Positions 6,346 to 14,702 of a stretch of DNA of 18,788 nucleotides are shown piece after piece. A program made the position numbers and the translations under genes. How positions within the stretch are numbered: position 1 is the stretch's first letter; the number at the start of each line of letters is the position of its first letter. Under the pieces are notes generated by a model that saw nothing but the letters and a program-made list of their open reading frames with translations, was not told where the DNA came from and did not search any database. Origin of the DNA: Lewinellaceae bacterium (GTDB lineage Bacteria > Bacteroidota > Bacteroidia > Chitinophagales > Saprospiraceae); NCBI GenBank assembly GCA_020636445.1, contig JACJXV010000054.1, positions 1 through 18,788 of the forward strand, read 5' to 3'.

Positions 6346-7305
6346 ATGTCCGGAGTCCGTTTCCTGGTGCTATTCCTGTTGTTTTCAACAACAATGGTAA
6401 AAGCCCAGCAACTTTCCCTCTTTACCCAGTATCGGGAAAATATGAGTGTCATAAACCCGGCGGCGATCGATCCCGATTATTTCGCTTTCAACAACAATAT
6501 CTCTTTTGGTGCCTCCTATCGAACCCAGTGGACCGGGTTGACCGGCGGGCCCCGAACCCTCACTTTGCGCGGCAACTATTTCGCCGATCAGATGAGTGGT
6601 GTTGCGCTGATGGGGGGAGGCCACCTGATTAGTGATCAAACCGGACCCACCGGCTTCACAGGAGCTTACGGTCGCCTGGCAGGCGTGATTACCAGCGACC
6701 CGGAATATGGCGGCGTGGCCATCGGGATCAGCGCAGGCTTCGTCCAGTACCGGGTAAAAGCATCTGAAATAGTCCTGCGGGACCCTTCGGATGTGTTGGG
6801 CACAGTTGACCAGTCCCAAATGTTTCCGGATGTTGGGGTAGGGGTCTTTTTTTACAAATCAGTTGGTCGGGGCTATTACGGCGGTGATTACGTTTATGGC
6901 GGCGTATCCATCCCTCAGGTAATTGGTCTGGACCTCACCTTCCAGAATGACAATGGTGAGTTTTTCACCAAACGTGTTCAACACTTCTATGGCCTTTTGG
7001 GATATTATAAGTTTTTCGACAACGACAGTTTTCTGGAACCATCCCTGTGGGTGAAATATGCGCCAAATGCTCCTGCGAACGTTGATTTCAACCTTCGCTA
7101 CCAAATGCCAGCCAGTCTATGGATTGGCACGGGCGCTTCCTCTGCAGGTACCATGCACCTGGAAGCCGGGTTTGTTCTGGGAGAAAATGTAGGCATGACC
7201 AATACCTTGAAAATAGGGTATGGTTATGACTATTCGTTCAGCACGTTTGGCCCTACTGTCGGAAGCACGCATGAAATAAACCTTTCAATGTCGATTCGCA
7301 ATTAG
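6346..7305 (+). CDS. PorP/SprF family outer-membrane protein (type IX secretion partner)
   Basis: A 319-residue outer-membrane beta-barrel protein of the PorP/SprF family, whose members support type IX secretion and attachment of particular cargo. The start at 6346 is chosen because it gives a clean signal peptide (GVRFLVLFLLFSTTMVKA, cut before QQLSLF). The frame is open to an ATG at 6268, but those 26 residues are charged and lie before the signal. After cleavage comes the family hallmark LSLFTQYRENMSVINPAAI, then SFGASYRTQWTGLTGGPRT, repeated amphipathic strands with glycines and aromatics, and a strand-like C-terminus (EINLSMSIRN). It is 43 bp upstream of the giant T9SS cargo gene on the same strand, the pairing known from sprF/sprB in Flavobacterium johnsoniae, so it probably serves that cargo. 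Confidence 0.92.
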   Translation: MSGVRFLVLFLLFSTTMVKAQQLSLFTQYRENMSVINPAAIDPDYFAFNNNISFGASYRTQWTGLTGGPRTLTLRGNYFADQMSGVALMGGGHLISDQTGPTGFTGAYGRLAGVITSDPEYGGVAIGISAGFVQYRVKASEIVLRDPSDVLGTVDQSQMFPDVGVGVFFYKSVGRGYYGGDYVYGGVSIPQVIGLDLTFQNDNGEFFTKRVQHFYGLLGYYKFFDNDSFLEPSLWVKYAPNAPANVDFNLRYQMPASLWIGTGASSAGTMHLEAGFVLGENVGMTNTLKIGYGYDYSFSTFGPTVGSTHEINLSMSIRN

Positions 7306-7348
7306 CGCAATAGGGCACGACCTTTTCAATGACCAATCAACATCCCAA

Positions 7349-10300
7349 ATGCACATGAAAAAGCATTTATCCTTTTGGATATTTTTCCTCCTTTGCACGT
7401 CTTCGGCCTGGGCGCAGTTTAACTTCGGTTCGGCTACCTTTTCTTTCTCCTCGGCAGCACCCTGTGAGGGGGAAGAGGCTTGTATTGACGTTACGGTAGA
7501 AGACTTTACGAATATCACCTACTTTAAATTTCCCATTTTGTGGGACCCTACCGTGGTGGCTTTTAAGCGGATTGAAGTAGTAGGCCTTCCAGAATTGACC
7601 ATTGCCGATTTTAACCAAACCAGAGTTAGCGAGGGCTTACTGCTAGTGGAATGGGCCTACGGTGATTGTAGCACTCCTAACACCCGTAAAGTAACGCTGG
7701 ATGATAAGACAGTCTTGTTCCGGATCTGTTTTGAGCCCATTGCCAGCTATGGGGATGCTACCACCATCAGTATTACCGATAGCGTGGAGTTGGTAGGGGA
7801 TGACCAGCCTATTGAGTTGTTCAAGGAAGCTCCCTGTATCAACACGGGTTTATTCCAGCGCCCCGGGGTTATTTCCACCTGCGTGCGGGCCTTGTCGCTC
7901 TACACCGAATTTGCCACTGCAGATCCGGGCGAAGTAGTTTGCGTTGATGTTTCCTCCACGGGTCTGGATAGTCTGGTTGGGTTACAATTTACGATGACCT
8001 GGGACTCTACGGTGCTGGCATTTGAAGATGTACGCGTAGGAACCGCCTTAGATAATTTGTCAGAAAGTTCCTTTGGGATTCCGGCATCAACGAGAATCAA
8101 AGATGCCCTGACTTTTACCTGGTCCAGCTTTGGTGGTCCGGCAGCCGTTCGGGATAGTGTGCCCCTTTTCAATGTATGTTTTACCGTGATCGGGGATTGT
8201 CAGCGACAGTCGCTTATCCAATTTAACGGGCGGGAAACGCCGCTGGAAGCTACCAGTGAGGCTCGCACTGTAACAGCGACGGGCAAAGATACTACCGTAC
8301 TTAATCTGATTACCATTGCCCCGTCGGATGGGGGTATTCAGGTTGGCGAGTGTAACCCACCGGGTTGGAAGGTCCATCTCGATTGCGGCAGCCCGGTAAC
8401 ATATACACCGGCACCTACTTTTGCCCAGCAATGCGTGTCGGTTATTGCTGATGAGCGAATTACTGACCTATCAGAAATAAATTTCCTTGTACAATGGGAC
8501 CCGACGGTTTTGACTTTTCAAGACATTAAGAATCAGTTTAATATATTTAACCTAAATGTCCATTTCATCAAAGATAACGTCTCCAACGGAGTACTTGGAG
8601 TCCGTTGGACACGTAATAACCCCAGAGCTACTATTGAGGCAGGTACCAAACTATTCGATATTTGTTTCAATATAACTGGCTTGGGAAGTAATCTCTCTCC
8701 TGTTAAAATCATTCGGGAAAGTGCGATTATCCGGAAGGGAGCTAATACTCCCAACGTAGGCCTGGCTCCAACCAACTGCGCCATTGAAATTATTCAGCCG
8801 GCAGGGGTTGCCGTACTTATCTCCGACGAACAAGCGCCTCCCGGTGATACGGTATGTTTTGATTTTGAGCTAGGCAATTTTATCCAGATTGACACGATGC
8901 GCTTTGGTGTGGTGTGGAATACGGATTTCATGAAATTTGTTGAGCCCCGGGAAATCAACTTGCCGAATGCTACCACTAGTAATTTTGATTTAAATGGTGC
9001 TTCTTCCGGCCTGATTACGTTTGAGTGGATGAACAGCACCGCCGTGACCCGCGCCGATGGGGAAAAGGCTTTTGCGCTGTGTTTTGAAGTGACGGGTACT
9101 CCTCCAGGTGAACTAGGCCAGGATAAGAACTGTGATGTCCTGGAGATTACGGATTTCTTTCCGGCCGAAACAACGTCACCCCGCAACAATGGGCAGCGCT
9201 TGCCGATCACCTCTGAGCGCGGAGAAATCTGTGTGCAGAACCCCAATGGGTTTTTCCTGATTGTTGACAATAAAGAAGCCCTGCAAGGGGACACGGTATG
9301 TGTACGCTTCCGGACCTCCGAATTTAAGGATATCCTGGCTACCCAATTTGATGTCAAGTGGGATGTCAGTGGGATGCAGTTCGTAAGTTTAGACAGTCTC
9401 AATGCAACCCTTGGGCTCACCCAGGCAGCGAATTTTGTGGTCGATCAGGCTGGAGTTGGTATCCTTAGCTTTGACTGGACCAGTGCCACAGCTGCTTCTC
9501 TTCCGGATACCAGCACTTTGTTTGCGGTATGTTTCCAGGCAATTGGCCCCGTGGAAGCTTGTTATGATATCGAAGTGGATAATGAGCCCACCCCTTCAGT
9601 AACAACGGTGGTTGGCGCAGGCAGTGTTTACCCCTTAACGGGCAAACTATGTATCAAGGACCAACTGGTTATTACCAGTGTGGAGATCCAGGAGGTTAGT
9701 TGTTTCGATGCTCGCGATGGGTCTGTTAAACTAACCGTTACGGGAGGCCAGGGTCCACTTGTTTATAGCTGGACCTCGTCGCCTGCGCAGTTTACTCCGG
9801 AGGCTCGGAACTTAGGTGTAGGCCAAATTACGGTGGCTATTTTTGACTCTGAAAATCCCAGCCTTATTTTGCGGGATACCTTTGAGGTTCCTCTAACGGA
9901 GAGTCTGCCAACGGCTTTCGCTGGTCAGGATAAACTATTGCCTTGTTCACCAGCCGTAACCTTCCTTACGGGAACGGCTCCCCCTACAGGTACTTTCACT
10001 TACCTATGGCGGTCGTTGGGTGCACCGCTGCCCGGGGAGAATAACAAGACCACTGTATTGGTGAATAATCCGGGGAATTATATTTTCCAGGTGACTAACG
10101 AACGGGGCTGCGTGGCGACCGATACGGTCGAAGTATTTCCTTCCAATTTGCCGATCGTTGACGCGGGTGATGACCTTTTCTTCAATTGTAAGGCAACAGA
10201 ACTTTTCCTTGCACCGGGGCCGAGCACCAGCGCTGGAGATACCATTAGCTATCAATGGACAGCCTTGGATAATGGTTTGATTACGCCGGGCGATGAAACG

Positions 10301-13003
10301 AAATTGACACCCCAGGTAGAAGCGCCAGGTACCTATGTGCTGGCGGTCCGATTCCGTGAAACGGGTTGTACTGCTACCGATACCGTTATTGTGCGGGAGT
10401 CTACGGTGATTCCTAATGCAAATGCCGGAACGGACCAGGAATTAGGTTGCGATGGCACGCCGGCTACCTTGTCGGGCAGTGGATCTGCTAACCAAATTCC
10501 CGTGCTGTTTGAATGGTTTAATAGCCAGGGTACGTCCATTGGCCGGTCCGCCCAAATCCAGGTAACAGAGTTAGGGGATTATATTCTGGCCGTGACGGAT
10601 GAAGCTAACGGGTGTGTATCCACGGATACAGTGGCGGTAATACCCAGTCCGGATTATCCGAGTATTCAGCTACCAGACAGTTCCGCGATTACTTGTTTGG
10701 AAGCTAACCCAGTATTGACTGCTGTTGTTGGCAATGCTACCGATATTGCACTGGTCTGGACGCCCGGACAGGGTGGAACACTTCGCCCGGGAACGGATAC
10801 AACACTCACACCTGTGGTGGAAACGCCAGGTACATTTATTCTTACGGTTACCAATAATGCGAGTAGCTGTGTGAGTAGTGATACTATTGTTGTTACAAAC
10901 GAGGTTAGAACTCTGGCTGCAGAAGCGGGTACTGGAGGAACAATAACTTGTGAAGTAACGAGTGTTACCCTGCAAGGCACGGCTGACCTCAATGATCCAC
11001 GGTTATCCTTCCTTTGGGAATTAGATGGTGCCACTGTTGCCAAGGATACCCTTGGCGTGGAGGTGTTTGCCGCTGGTACTTATTTCCTGCGGGTAGTGGA
11101 CACACTTTCTGGTTGCTCGGCGATAGATTCCGTAGTGGTGAATAGTCAGGGCGACATTCCAGTCGTTTCCTTTATGGAAACACCGATTATTACCTGTGCG
11201 GATACTTCGGCTGTTTTGAATATTGCGGTTGAACCAGCTGCTGGATATTCCTATAACTGGACGGCGAGCAATGGTGGCAATATCATCAGTGGTGATACCA
11301 CGGCTTTACCCACCATCAATGCTGCAGGTACGTACCGGGTTGAAGTGACCAATCCCCTCACTGGATGTGTGGGGCAAAATGAGGTGACGATTACCGCACA
11401 AAATACCCTGCCAGCTGCAGATGCCGGCAATCCAGCTACCCTTACGTGCGCCACGGATACCCTCACGATTGGTGGGAGTGGAACCGCCAGTGGTGCTGCA
11501 ATCCAGCTTTCCTGGACTGCCCTAGGCGGTGGTGTTTTGCCCGGTGTTGCTAACACTCCGCAAATTCAGGTATCCGTTCCAGGGAGTTATGTACTGGCGG
11601 TTCGGGATACGCTTACGGGTTGTGTGGCGACTGATACGGTCGTGGTGGCCCAGAATGTCGACCTGCCGATGGTCTCAGCTACGGCTTCGGGTATGCTTAC
11701 CTGTACCAACCTTAGTGTAACGCTTGATGGATCGGCGGGCTCTTCACAGGGGGCTAATTTTACGGCCGTTTGGAAGCCGGGCAGTAGCCAGCAAGGTGCC
11801 ATCTCTGCGACTAATAATCCATTGATTGTACAGGTGAATCAACCTGGCGATTATATTTTGGAAATTACGAACACGCAAACGGGCTGTGTGAACACCCAGG
11901 TAGTTACGGTGCAATCACAGCAAACCTTGCCAACGGTGCAGGTCGTTTCTCCGGCCATTCTTCCTTGTCCAGGTACAACGATCACCCTGTCCGCAACGGG
12001 AACAGCAGTAGGACCTAATTTCTCCTATTCCTGGCAAACAGTAAGTGGCGCTGGTGTTGTGACCAACAGTACTTCCCTCACGCCTCAGGTTAACACAGCT
12101 GGTTCATATGAATTGCGGGTCACGGATGCCAATACGGGTTGCGCCAGTACAGCTACCGTTCAGGTAATTCCCGATCCAACGCTGGTTCCTGCGAATGCCG
12201 GCCCAGATGTGATTTCGTGTGGGGATGACGCTACTTTAAATGCTGTCCTTCCGGCAGGAACAACGGGAAGCTGGAGTAGTTTGGATGGGGCGACGGTCGA
12301 AACACCTAATAACTCATCCTCGTTCGTCTTTGCTCTGAAAACCGGAACTAACCGTTTTGTGTGGCGCTTGTCAGCCGCTACTTGTCCCAATTATAGTGCG
12401 GATACCACGGTGGTTACTCAGGAAGGGTTACCTATTGCCAATAACGACAACCTACAGATTAAGGCAGGTTCGCGGTCAGCTACGGTGAATGTACTAACCA
12501 ATGATCAACTGCCCGGACGTAATGGATATGTTGTAAACGTCACCGGAGTACCTGGATTGGGTACTATCGATACCATAGTCAATGGCGCTATCACCTATAC
12601 CGCCAATGCCGGAGCGCTGGGAACAGATGTGTTTACATACCAGGTCTGTAGCCGGAATTGCCCCGAACTATGTGATACTGCCCAGGTAAATGTTGAAATC
12701 GAATTCGATCCCAATGCTCCGGGGCCATTAGTGCCCAACGGGATTACCCCCAATGGTGACGGGCGTAACGATGTACTGGCTTTCGAAATCCTGGACCGCG
12801 ACCCGGAATCCTGGCCCGACAACCAGATTGTCATTTTCAACCGCTGGGGGGATATTGTCTACCAGGCAAGACCATACCTCAATAATTGGGATGGTACTAA
12901 CGCCAGTGGGCAGGAATTGCCACAAGGTACTTACTACTACATCCTTCGTCTGGATATTGCCAATGGTAATATTATCCGGGGAGATGTGACGATCGTGCGG
13001 TAA
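7349..13003 (+). CDS. Giant cohesin-like/Ig-repeat surface protein with T9SS type B sorting domain
   Basis: An 1884-residue exported surface protein, probably an adhesin or scaffold. The signal peptide ends at A22 (SSAWA, then QFNFG); the second ATG at 7355 (codon 3) is an equally good start. Domains in order: five cohesin-like domains (starting near 24, 178, 340, 485 and 634), each with a W-D-P/S-T-V-L-x-F-like strand; one SprB-type repeat (about 773-846; SCFDARDGSVKLTVTGGQGP); ten Ig/PKD-like repeats of about 84 residues (854-1692); a cadherin/Ig-like domain (1694-1785; VNVLTNDQLP, FTYQVC); and a type B gliding-motility-associated C-terminal domain (1795-1884; PNGITPNGDGRND, VIFNRWGDIVY, LPQGTYYYIL, final GDVTIVR). 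The last directs export by the type IX system. No catalytic domain or dockerin is recognised. It is co-oriented with the SprF-like gene and ends at a clear terminator. Confidence 0.93.
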   Translation: MHMKKHLSFWIFFLLCTSSAWAQFNFGSATFSFSSAAPCEGEEACIDVTVEDFTNITYFKFPILWDPTVVAFKRIEVVGLPELTIADFNQTRVSEGLLLVEWAYGDCSTPNTRKVTLDDKTVLFRICFEPIASYGDATTISITDSVELVGDDQPIELFKEAPCINTGLFQRPGVISTCVRALSLYTEFATADPGEVVCVDVSSTGLDSLVGLQFTMTWDSTVLAFEDVRVGTALDNLSESSFGIPASTRIKDALTFTWSSFGGPAAVRDSVPLFNVCFTVIGDCQRQSLIQFNGRETPLEATSEARTVTATGKDTTVLNLITIAPSDGGIQVGECNPPGWKVHLDCGSPVTYTPAPTFAQQCVSVIADERITDLSEINFLVQWDPTVLTFQDIKNQFNIFNLNVHFIKDNVSNGVLGVRWTRNNPRATIEAGTKLFDICFNITGLGSNLSPVKIIRESAIIRKGANTPNVGLAPTNCAIEIIQPAGVAVLISDEQAPPGDTVCFDFELGNFIQIDTMRFGVVWNTDFMKFVEPREINLPNATTSNFDLNGASSGLITFEWMNSTAVTRADGEKAFALCFEVTGTPPGELGQDKNCDVLEITDFFPAETTSPRNNGQRLPITSERGEICVQNPNGFFLIVDNKEALQGDTVCVRFRTSEFKDILATQFDVKWDVSGMQFVSLDSLNATLGLTQAANFVVDQAGVGILSFDWTSATAASLPDTSTLFAVCFQAIGPVEACYDIEVDNEPTPSVTTVVGAGSVYPLTGKLCIKDQLVITSVEIQEVSCFDARDGSVKLTVTGGQGPLVYSWTSSPAQFTPEARNLGVGQITVAIFDSENPSLILRDTFEVPLTESLPTAFAGQDKLLPCSPAVTFLTGTAPPTGTFTYLWRSLGAPLPGENNKTTVLVNNPGNYIFQVTNERGCVATDTVEVFPSNLPIVDAGDDLFFNCKATELFLAPGPSTSAGDTISYQWTALDNGLITPGDETKLTPQVEAPGTYVLAVRFRETGCTATDTVIVRESTVIPNANAGTDQELGCDGTPATLSGSGSANQIPVLFEWFNSQGTSIGRSAQIQVTELGDYILAVTDEANGCVSTDTVAVIPSPDYPSIQLPDSSAITCLEANPVLTAVVGNATDIALVWTPGQGGTLRPGTDTTLTPVVETPGTFILTVTNNASSCVSSDTIVVTNEVRTLAAEAGTGGTITCEVTSVTLQGTADLNDPRLSFLWELDGATVAKDTLGVEVFAAGTYFLRVVDTLSGCSAIDSVVVNSQGDIPVVSFMETPIITCADTSAVLNIAVEPAAGYSYNWTASNGGNIISGDTTALPTINAAGTYRVEVTNPLTGCVGQNEVTITAQNTLPAADAGNPATLTCATDTLTIGGSGTASGAAIQLSWTALGGGVLPGVANTPQIQVSVPGSYVLAVRDTLTGCVATDTVVVAQNVDLPMVSATASGMLTCTNLSVTLDGSAGSSQGANFTAVWKPGSSQQGAISATNNPLIVQVNQPGDYILEITNTQTGCVNTQVVTVQSQQTLPTVQVVSPAILPCPGTTITLSATGTAVGPNFSYSWQTVSGAGVVTNSTSLTPQVNTAGSYELRVTDANTGCASTATVQVIPDPTLVPANAGPDVISCGDDATLNAVLPAGTTGSWSSLDGATVETPNNSSSFVFALKTGTNRFVWRLSAATCPNYSADTTVVTQEGLPIANNDNLQIKAGSRSATVNVLTNDQLPGRNGYVVNVTGVPGLGTIDTIVNGAITYTANAGALGTDVFTYQVCSRNCPELCDTAQVNVEIEFDPNAPGPLVPNGITPNGDGRNDVLAFEILDRDPESWPDNQIVIFNRWGDIVYQARPYLNNWDGTNASGQELPQGTYYYILRLDIANGNIIRGDVTIVR
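7418..9664 (+). repeat. Five cohesin-like domain repeats within the giant protein
   Basis: Five domains of roughly 140-160 residues, diverged but alignable by eye. Each has a first-strand cysteine (CIDV C45, CVDV C198, CVSV C362, CFDF C503, CVRF C651), then the W-D-P/S-T-V-L-x-F strand or a variant, a late G-x-L-x-F/V-x-W strand and a second cysteine (RICF C127, NVCF C277, DICF C439, ALCF C578, AVCF C728). Cys-Cys spacing is 75-82 residues in all five. Cohesin homology is by motif only. Confidence 0.75.
9908..12427 (+). repeat. Ten Ig/PKD-like repeats of about 84 residues
   Basis: Repeats begin near residues 854, 934, 1021, 1104, 1185, 1270, 1354, 1439, 1527 and 1613. Typical landmarks are LP-x-V/A-x-A-G at the start, an early cysteine (ITC or LTC), a central W, G-x-Y-x-L-x-V-T/R, and a late GC-V-x-T-D-T-V-x-V. 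Repeats 1-9 follow this closely; the tenth is diverged (late TCPNYSADTT). Parts are similar in DNA as well: GTGGCGAC[CT]GATACGGTCG occurs in repeats 1 and 7, which suggests duplication within the array. Confidence 0.85.
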
Positions 13004-13026
13004 GTACTAAATAATTCGAGAATCAG

Positions 13027-13057
13027 CGGGAGTTACTCAGGTTAAGGGTAGCTCCCG
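13027..13057 (+). terminator. Intrinsic terminator of the giant-protein operon
   Basis: A 10-bp stem with one G-T wobble (CGGGAGTTAC at 13027-13036 with GTAGCTCCCG at 13048-13057), an 11-nt loop and the tail TTTCTTTTTA. It begins 23 nt after the stop codon at 13003. Confidence 0.88.
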
Positions 13058-13165
13058 TTTCTTTTTACTGGGCGTAGGGCAAGGGTAAGGCCGGGGAGGA
13101 GTATTTCGTGTTAGTGGGCTGTCAAGTTTGAAATTAAGGATTAGTAAAACGATATCACTATGTCT

Positions 13166-13189
13166 CGTTGCGTCTTTGCGTCGTTGCGA
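13166..13189. repeat. Short octamer repeat (three units) inside an inverted repeat
   Basis: Units CGTTGCGT, CTTTGCGT and CGTTGCGA run back to back. They are bounded by TCTCG (13163-13167) and CGAGA (13187-13191), which can pair. It lies in the gap between convergent genes. Confidence 0.6.
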
Positions 13190-13359
13190 GAAATTTCGGG
13201 AAATAATCAGGCGCACTGGAAATTCCGGGAGGTTACTCCGGAGATAACTGAATTCCTAAATGCTTAATTGACACACCACTAATGATAACCCTCTTTTGTT
13301 GGGTAGCAATTCAGCTCGGGGATACATTGACCAAATCGTTTCGGTATACCACTAAATGA

Positions 13360-13395
13360 GCGAAGCCACCCTGTATGCTAACAGGATGGCTTCGC
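13360..13395 (-). terminator. Long hairpin downstream of fadA, possible terminator
   Basis: GCGAAGCCA (13360-13368) pairs with TGGCTTCGC (13387-13395), then after one C-A mismatch CCTGT pairs with ACAGG around a 6-nt loop. The stem is very stable and lies 77 nt beyond the fadA stop. The minus-strand tail (TCATTTAGTGG) has no proper U-run, so it may protect or process the RNA end rather than terminate transcription. Confidence 0.55.
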
Positions 13396-13471
13396 AACAT
13401 CAATCAAGACTTTCGGCATTCTGGGGTCAGGGCCAACTGGCTAATCCCTCATTTGCCAAAGACTGGTAAGT

Positions 13472-14644
13472 TTAATTCAATAGCTCATAGATGCCGGCAA
13501 TACCCTGACCGCCACCAACGCATGCTGTGACCATGCCATACTTTTGGCCGCGCCGGCGCATCTCGTTGAAAAGTTGCGTGGACAGCTTGGCTCCGGTACA
13601 ACCCAGTGGGTGCCCCAGGGCAATAGCCCCACCATTGGGATTAACGATCTCCGGGTCCAGTCCTGCTTCCTGAATAACCGCCAGTGCTTGAGCAGCGAAT
13701 GCTTCATTGAGCTCGATTTGCTGGATATCACTGAGATTAAGCCCAGCTTGTTTGAGGGCTTTGGGAATTGCCGCACACGGACCAATCCCCATATACAAGG
13801 GGTCGACCCCCGCTACCGAACACGATGCCAATCGGGCGATAGGGGTAAGACCTAGTTGTTTAACCATTTCCTCGCTCACAACGAGTACGAAGGCTGCGCC
13901 ATCTGATGTTTGCGAAGAATTGCCCGCCGTAACCACGCCGCCGTTGGCAAAAACCGGCCGCAGGCCCGCCAGCCCTTCGAGACTCGTATCTGGGCGAACC
14001 CCTTCGTCGGTATCGACCACAAAGGATTTTTCCTGGCGCTTGTTATCTTTTACGAAAACTTCCGTTACGGTTACCGGTACAATCTCGTCTTTAAATTTTC
14101 CTCCGGCAATGGCCGCCGCTGCACGCTGGTGGCTGCGTACGGAAAAAGCATCGGCTGCCTCGCGGGTGATACCATATTTCCGGGAAACAGCTTCGGCGGT
14201 AAGGCCCATGCTGACCAGGTAATCAGGGGTGTCTTTAGCTACGGCATAACTAGGAGCAAGCTTGTAGCCAGCCATAGGAATGGTGCTCATATTTTCCACA
14301 CCCCCGGCCAGGTAAATATGCCCCATGCCCGCACGGATTTTGGCGACGGCCATGGAGATAGTCTCCAGGCCAGAGGCACAATACCGGTTGACAGTAACCC
14401 CTGGAACTTCTTTACCCAGGGCACGCAGGGATATCTGACGACCAATCTGAAAGCCTTGTTCCCCCTCTGGGTTGGCGCAGCCTACAAAAACATCATCCAC
14501 TAATTTGGGATCTACTTCAGGCACTTGCTGCATGAGGAATTTCATCACTTCAACACCGAGATCGTCAGAGCGGAAGTTACGAAACCCTCCTTTTTTGGCT
14601 TTCCCAACGGCCGAGCGATAAGCTTTTATAATATATGCTTCCAT
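13472..14644 (-). CDS. fadA: Acetyl-CoA C-acyltransferase (3-ketoacyl-CoA thiolase)
   Basis: It cleaves 3-ketoacyl-CoA with CoA to acetyl-CoA and a shortened acyl-CoA, the last step of the beta-oxidation cycle, in the cytosol. The 390 residues are full length. Catalytic residues are visible: nucleophile Cys89 in NRYCASGLE, His345 in GGAIALGHPLGCTGAK and Cys375 in VTACVGGGQGIAGI, with NEAFAAQ (313-319) also typical. It lies 58 bp downstream of fadN on the same strand, the same pair and order as fadN-fadA in Bacillus subtilis, which supports a fatty-acid degradation role over a biosynthetic thiolase. An inverted repeat sits in the intergenic gap. No Shine-Dalgarno sequence precedes the ATG. Confidence 0.95.
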   Translation of the reverse strand: MEAYIIKAYRSAVGKAKKGGFRNFRSDDLGVEVMKFLMQQVPEVDPKLVDDVFVGCANPEGEQGFQIGRQISLRALGKEVPGVTVNRYCASGLETISMAVAKIRAGMGHIYLAGGVENMSTIPMAGYKLAPSYAVAKDTPDYLVSMGLTAEAVSRKYGITREAADAFSVRSHQRAAAAIAGGKFKDEIVPVTVTEVFVKDNKRQEKSFVVDTDEGVRPDTSLEGLAGLRPVFANGGVVTAGNSSQTSDGAAFVLVVSEEMVKQLGLTPIARLASCSVAGVDPLYMGIGPCAAIPKALKQAGLNLSDIQQIELNEAFAAQALAVIQEAGLDPEIVNPNGGAIALGHPLGCTGAKLSTQLFNEMRRRGQKYGMVTACVGGGQGIAGIYELLN

Positions 14645-14658
14645 GGTTGTTATGTTGG

Positions 14659-14679
14659 GCCGGACGCTGATTATCCGGC
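14659..14679 (-). other. Intercistronic hairpin between fadN and fadA
   Basis: GCCGGA (14659-14664) and TCCGGC (14674-14679) form a 6-bp stem with a 9-nt loop in the 58-bp gap. There is no U-run, so full termination is unlikely. RNA processing or a mild polarity effect is possible. Confidence 0.35.
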
Positions 14680-14702
14680 GGGTTGATTAAAAGGAATGAT
14701 GA

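Larger units (their letters stand above)
13058..13471. other. Gap between the convergent surface-protein and fadA genes
   Basis: No gene is seen. It holds an octamer repeat within an inverted repeat (13163-13191), a small TCCGG/CCGGA hairpin (13224-13242) and a long hairpin near fadA (13360-13395). The rest shows no recognisable feature. Confidence 0.55.

Noticed and set aside
8794..9420. Minus-strand 208-residue open frame inside the giant gene
   Set aside because: It is a shadow of a strongly supported coding region; the Thr/Val/Asp-rich composition leaves the opposite strand open.
10666..11043. Minus-strand open frame opposite the Ig repeats
   Set aside because: Low-complexity Val/Ser/Thr-rich reading caused by the repeats on the coding strand.
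7349..13003. Cellulosome scaffoldin
   Set aside because: The domains are cohesin-like, but there is no dockerin, no carbohydrate-binding module and no glycoside hydrolase nearby. The T9SS type B end and SprF partner point to a surface adhesin-like protein.
13707..14222. Plus-strand 171-residue open frame opposite fadA
   Set aside because: The thiolase on the other strand has all catalytic motifs; this frame has none.
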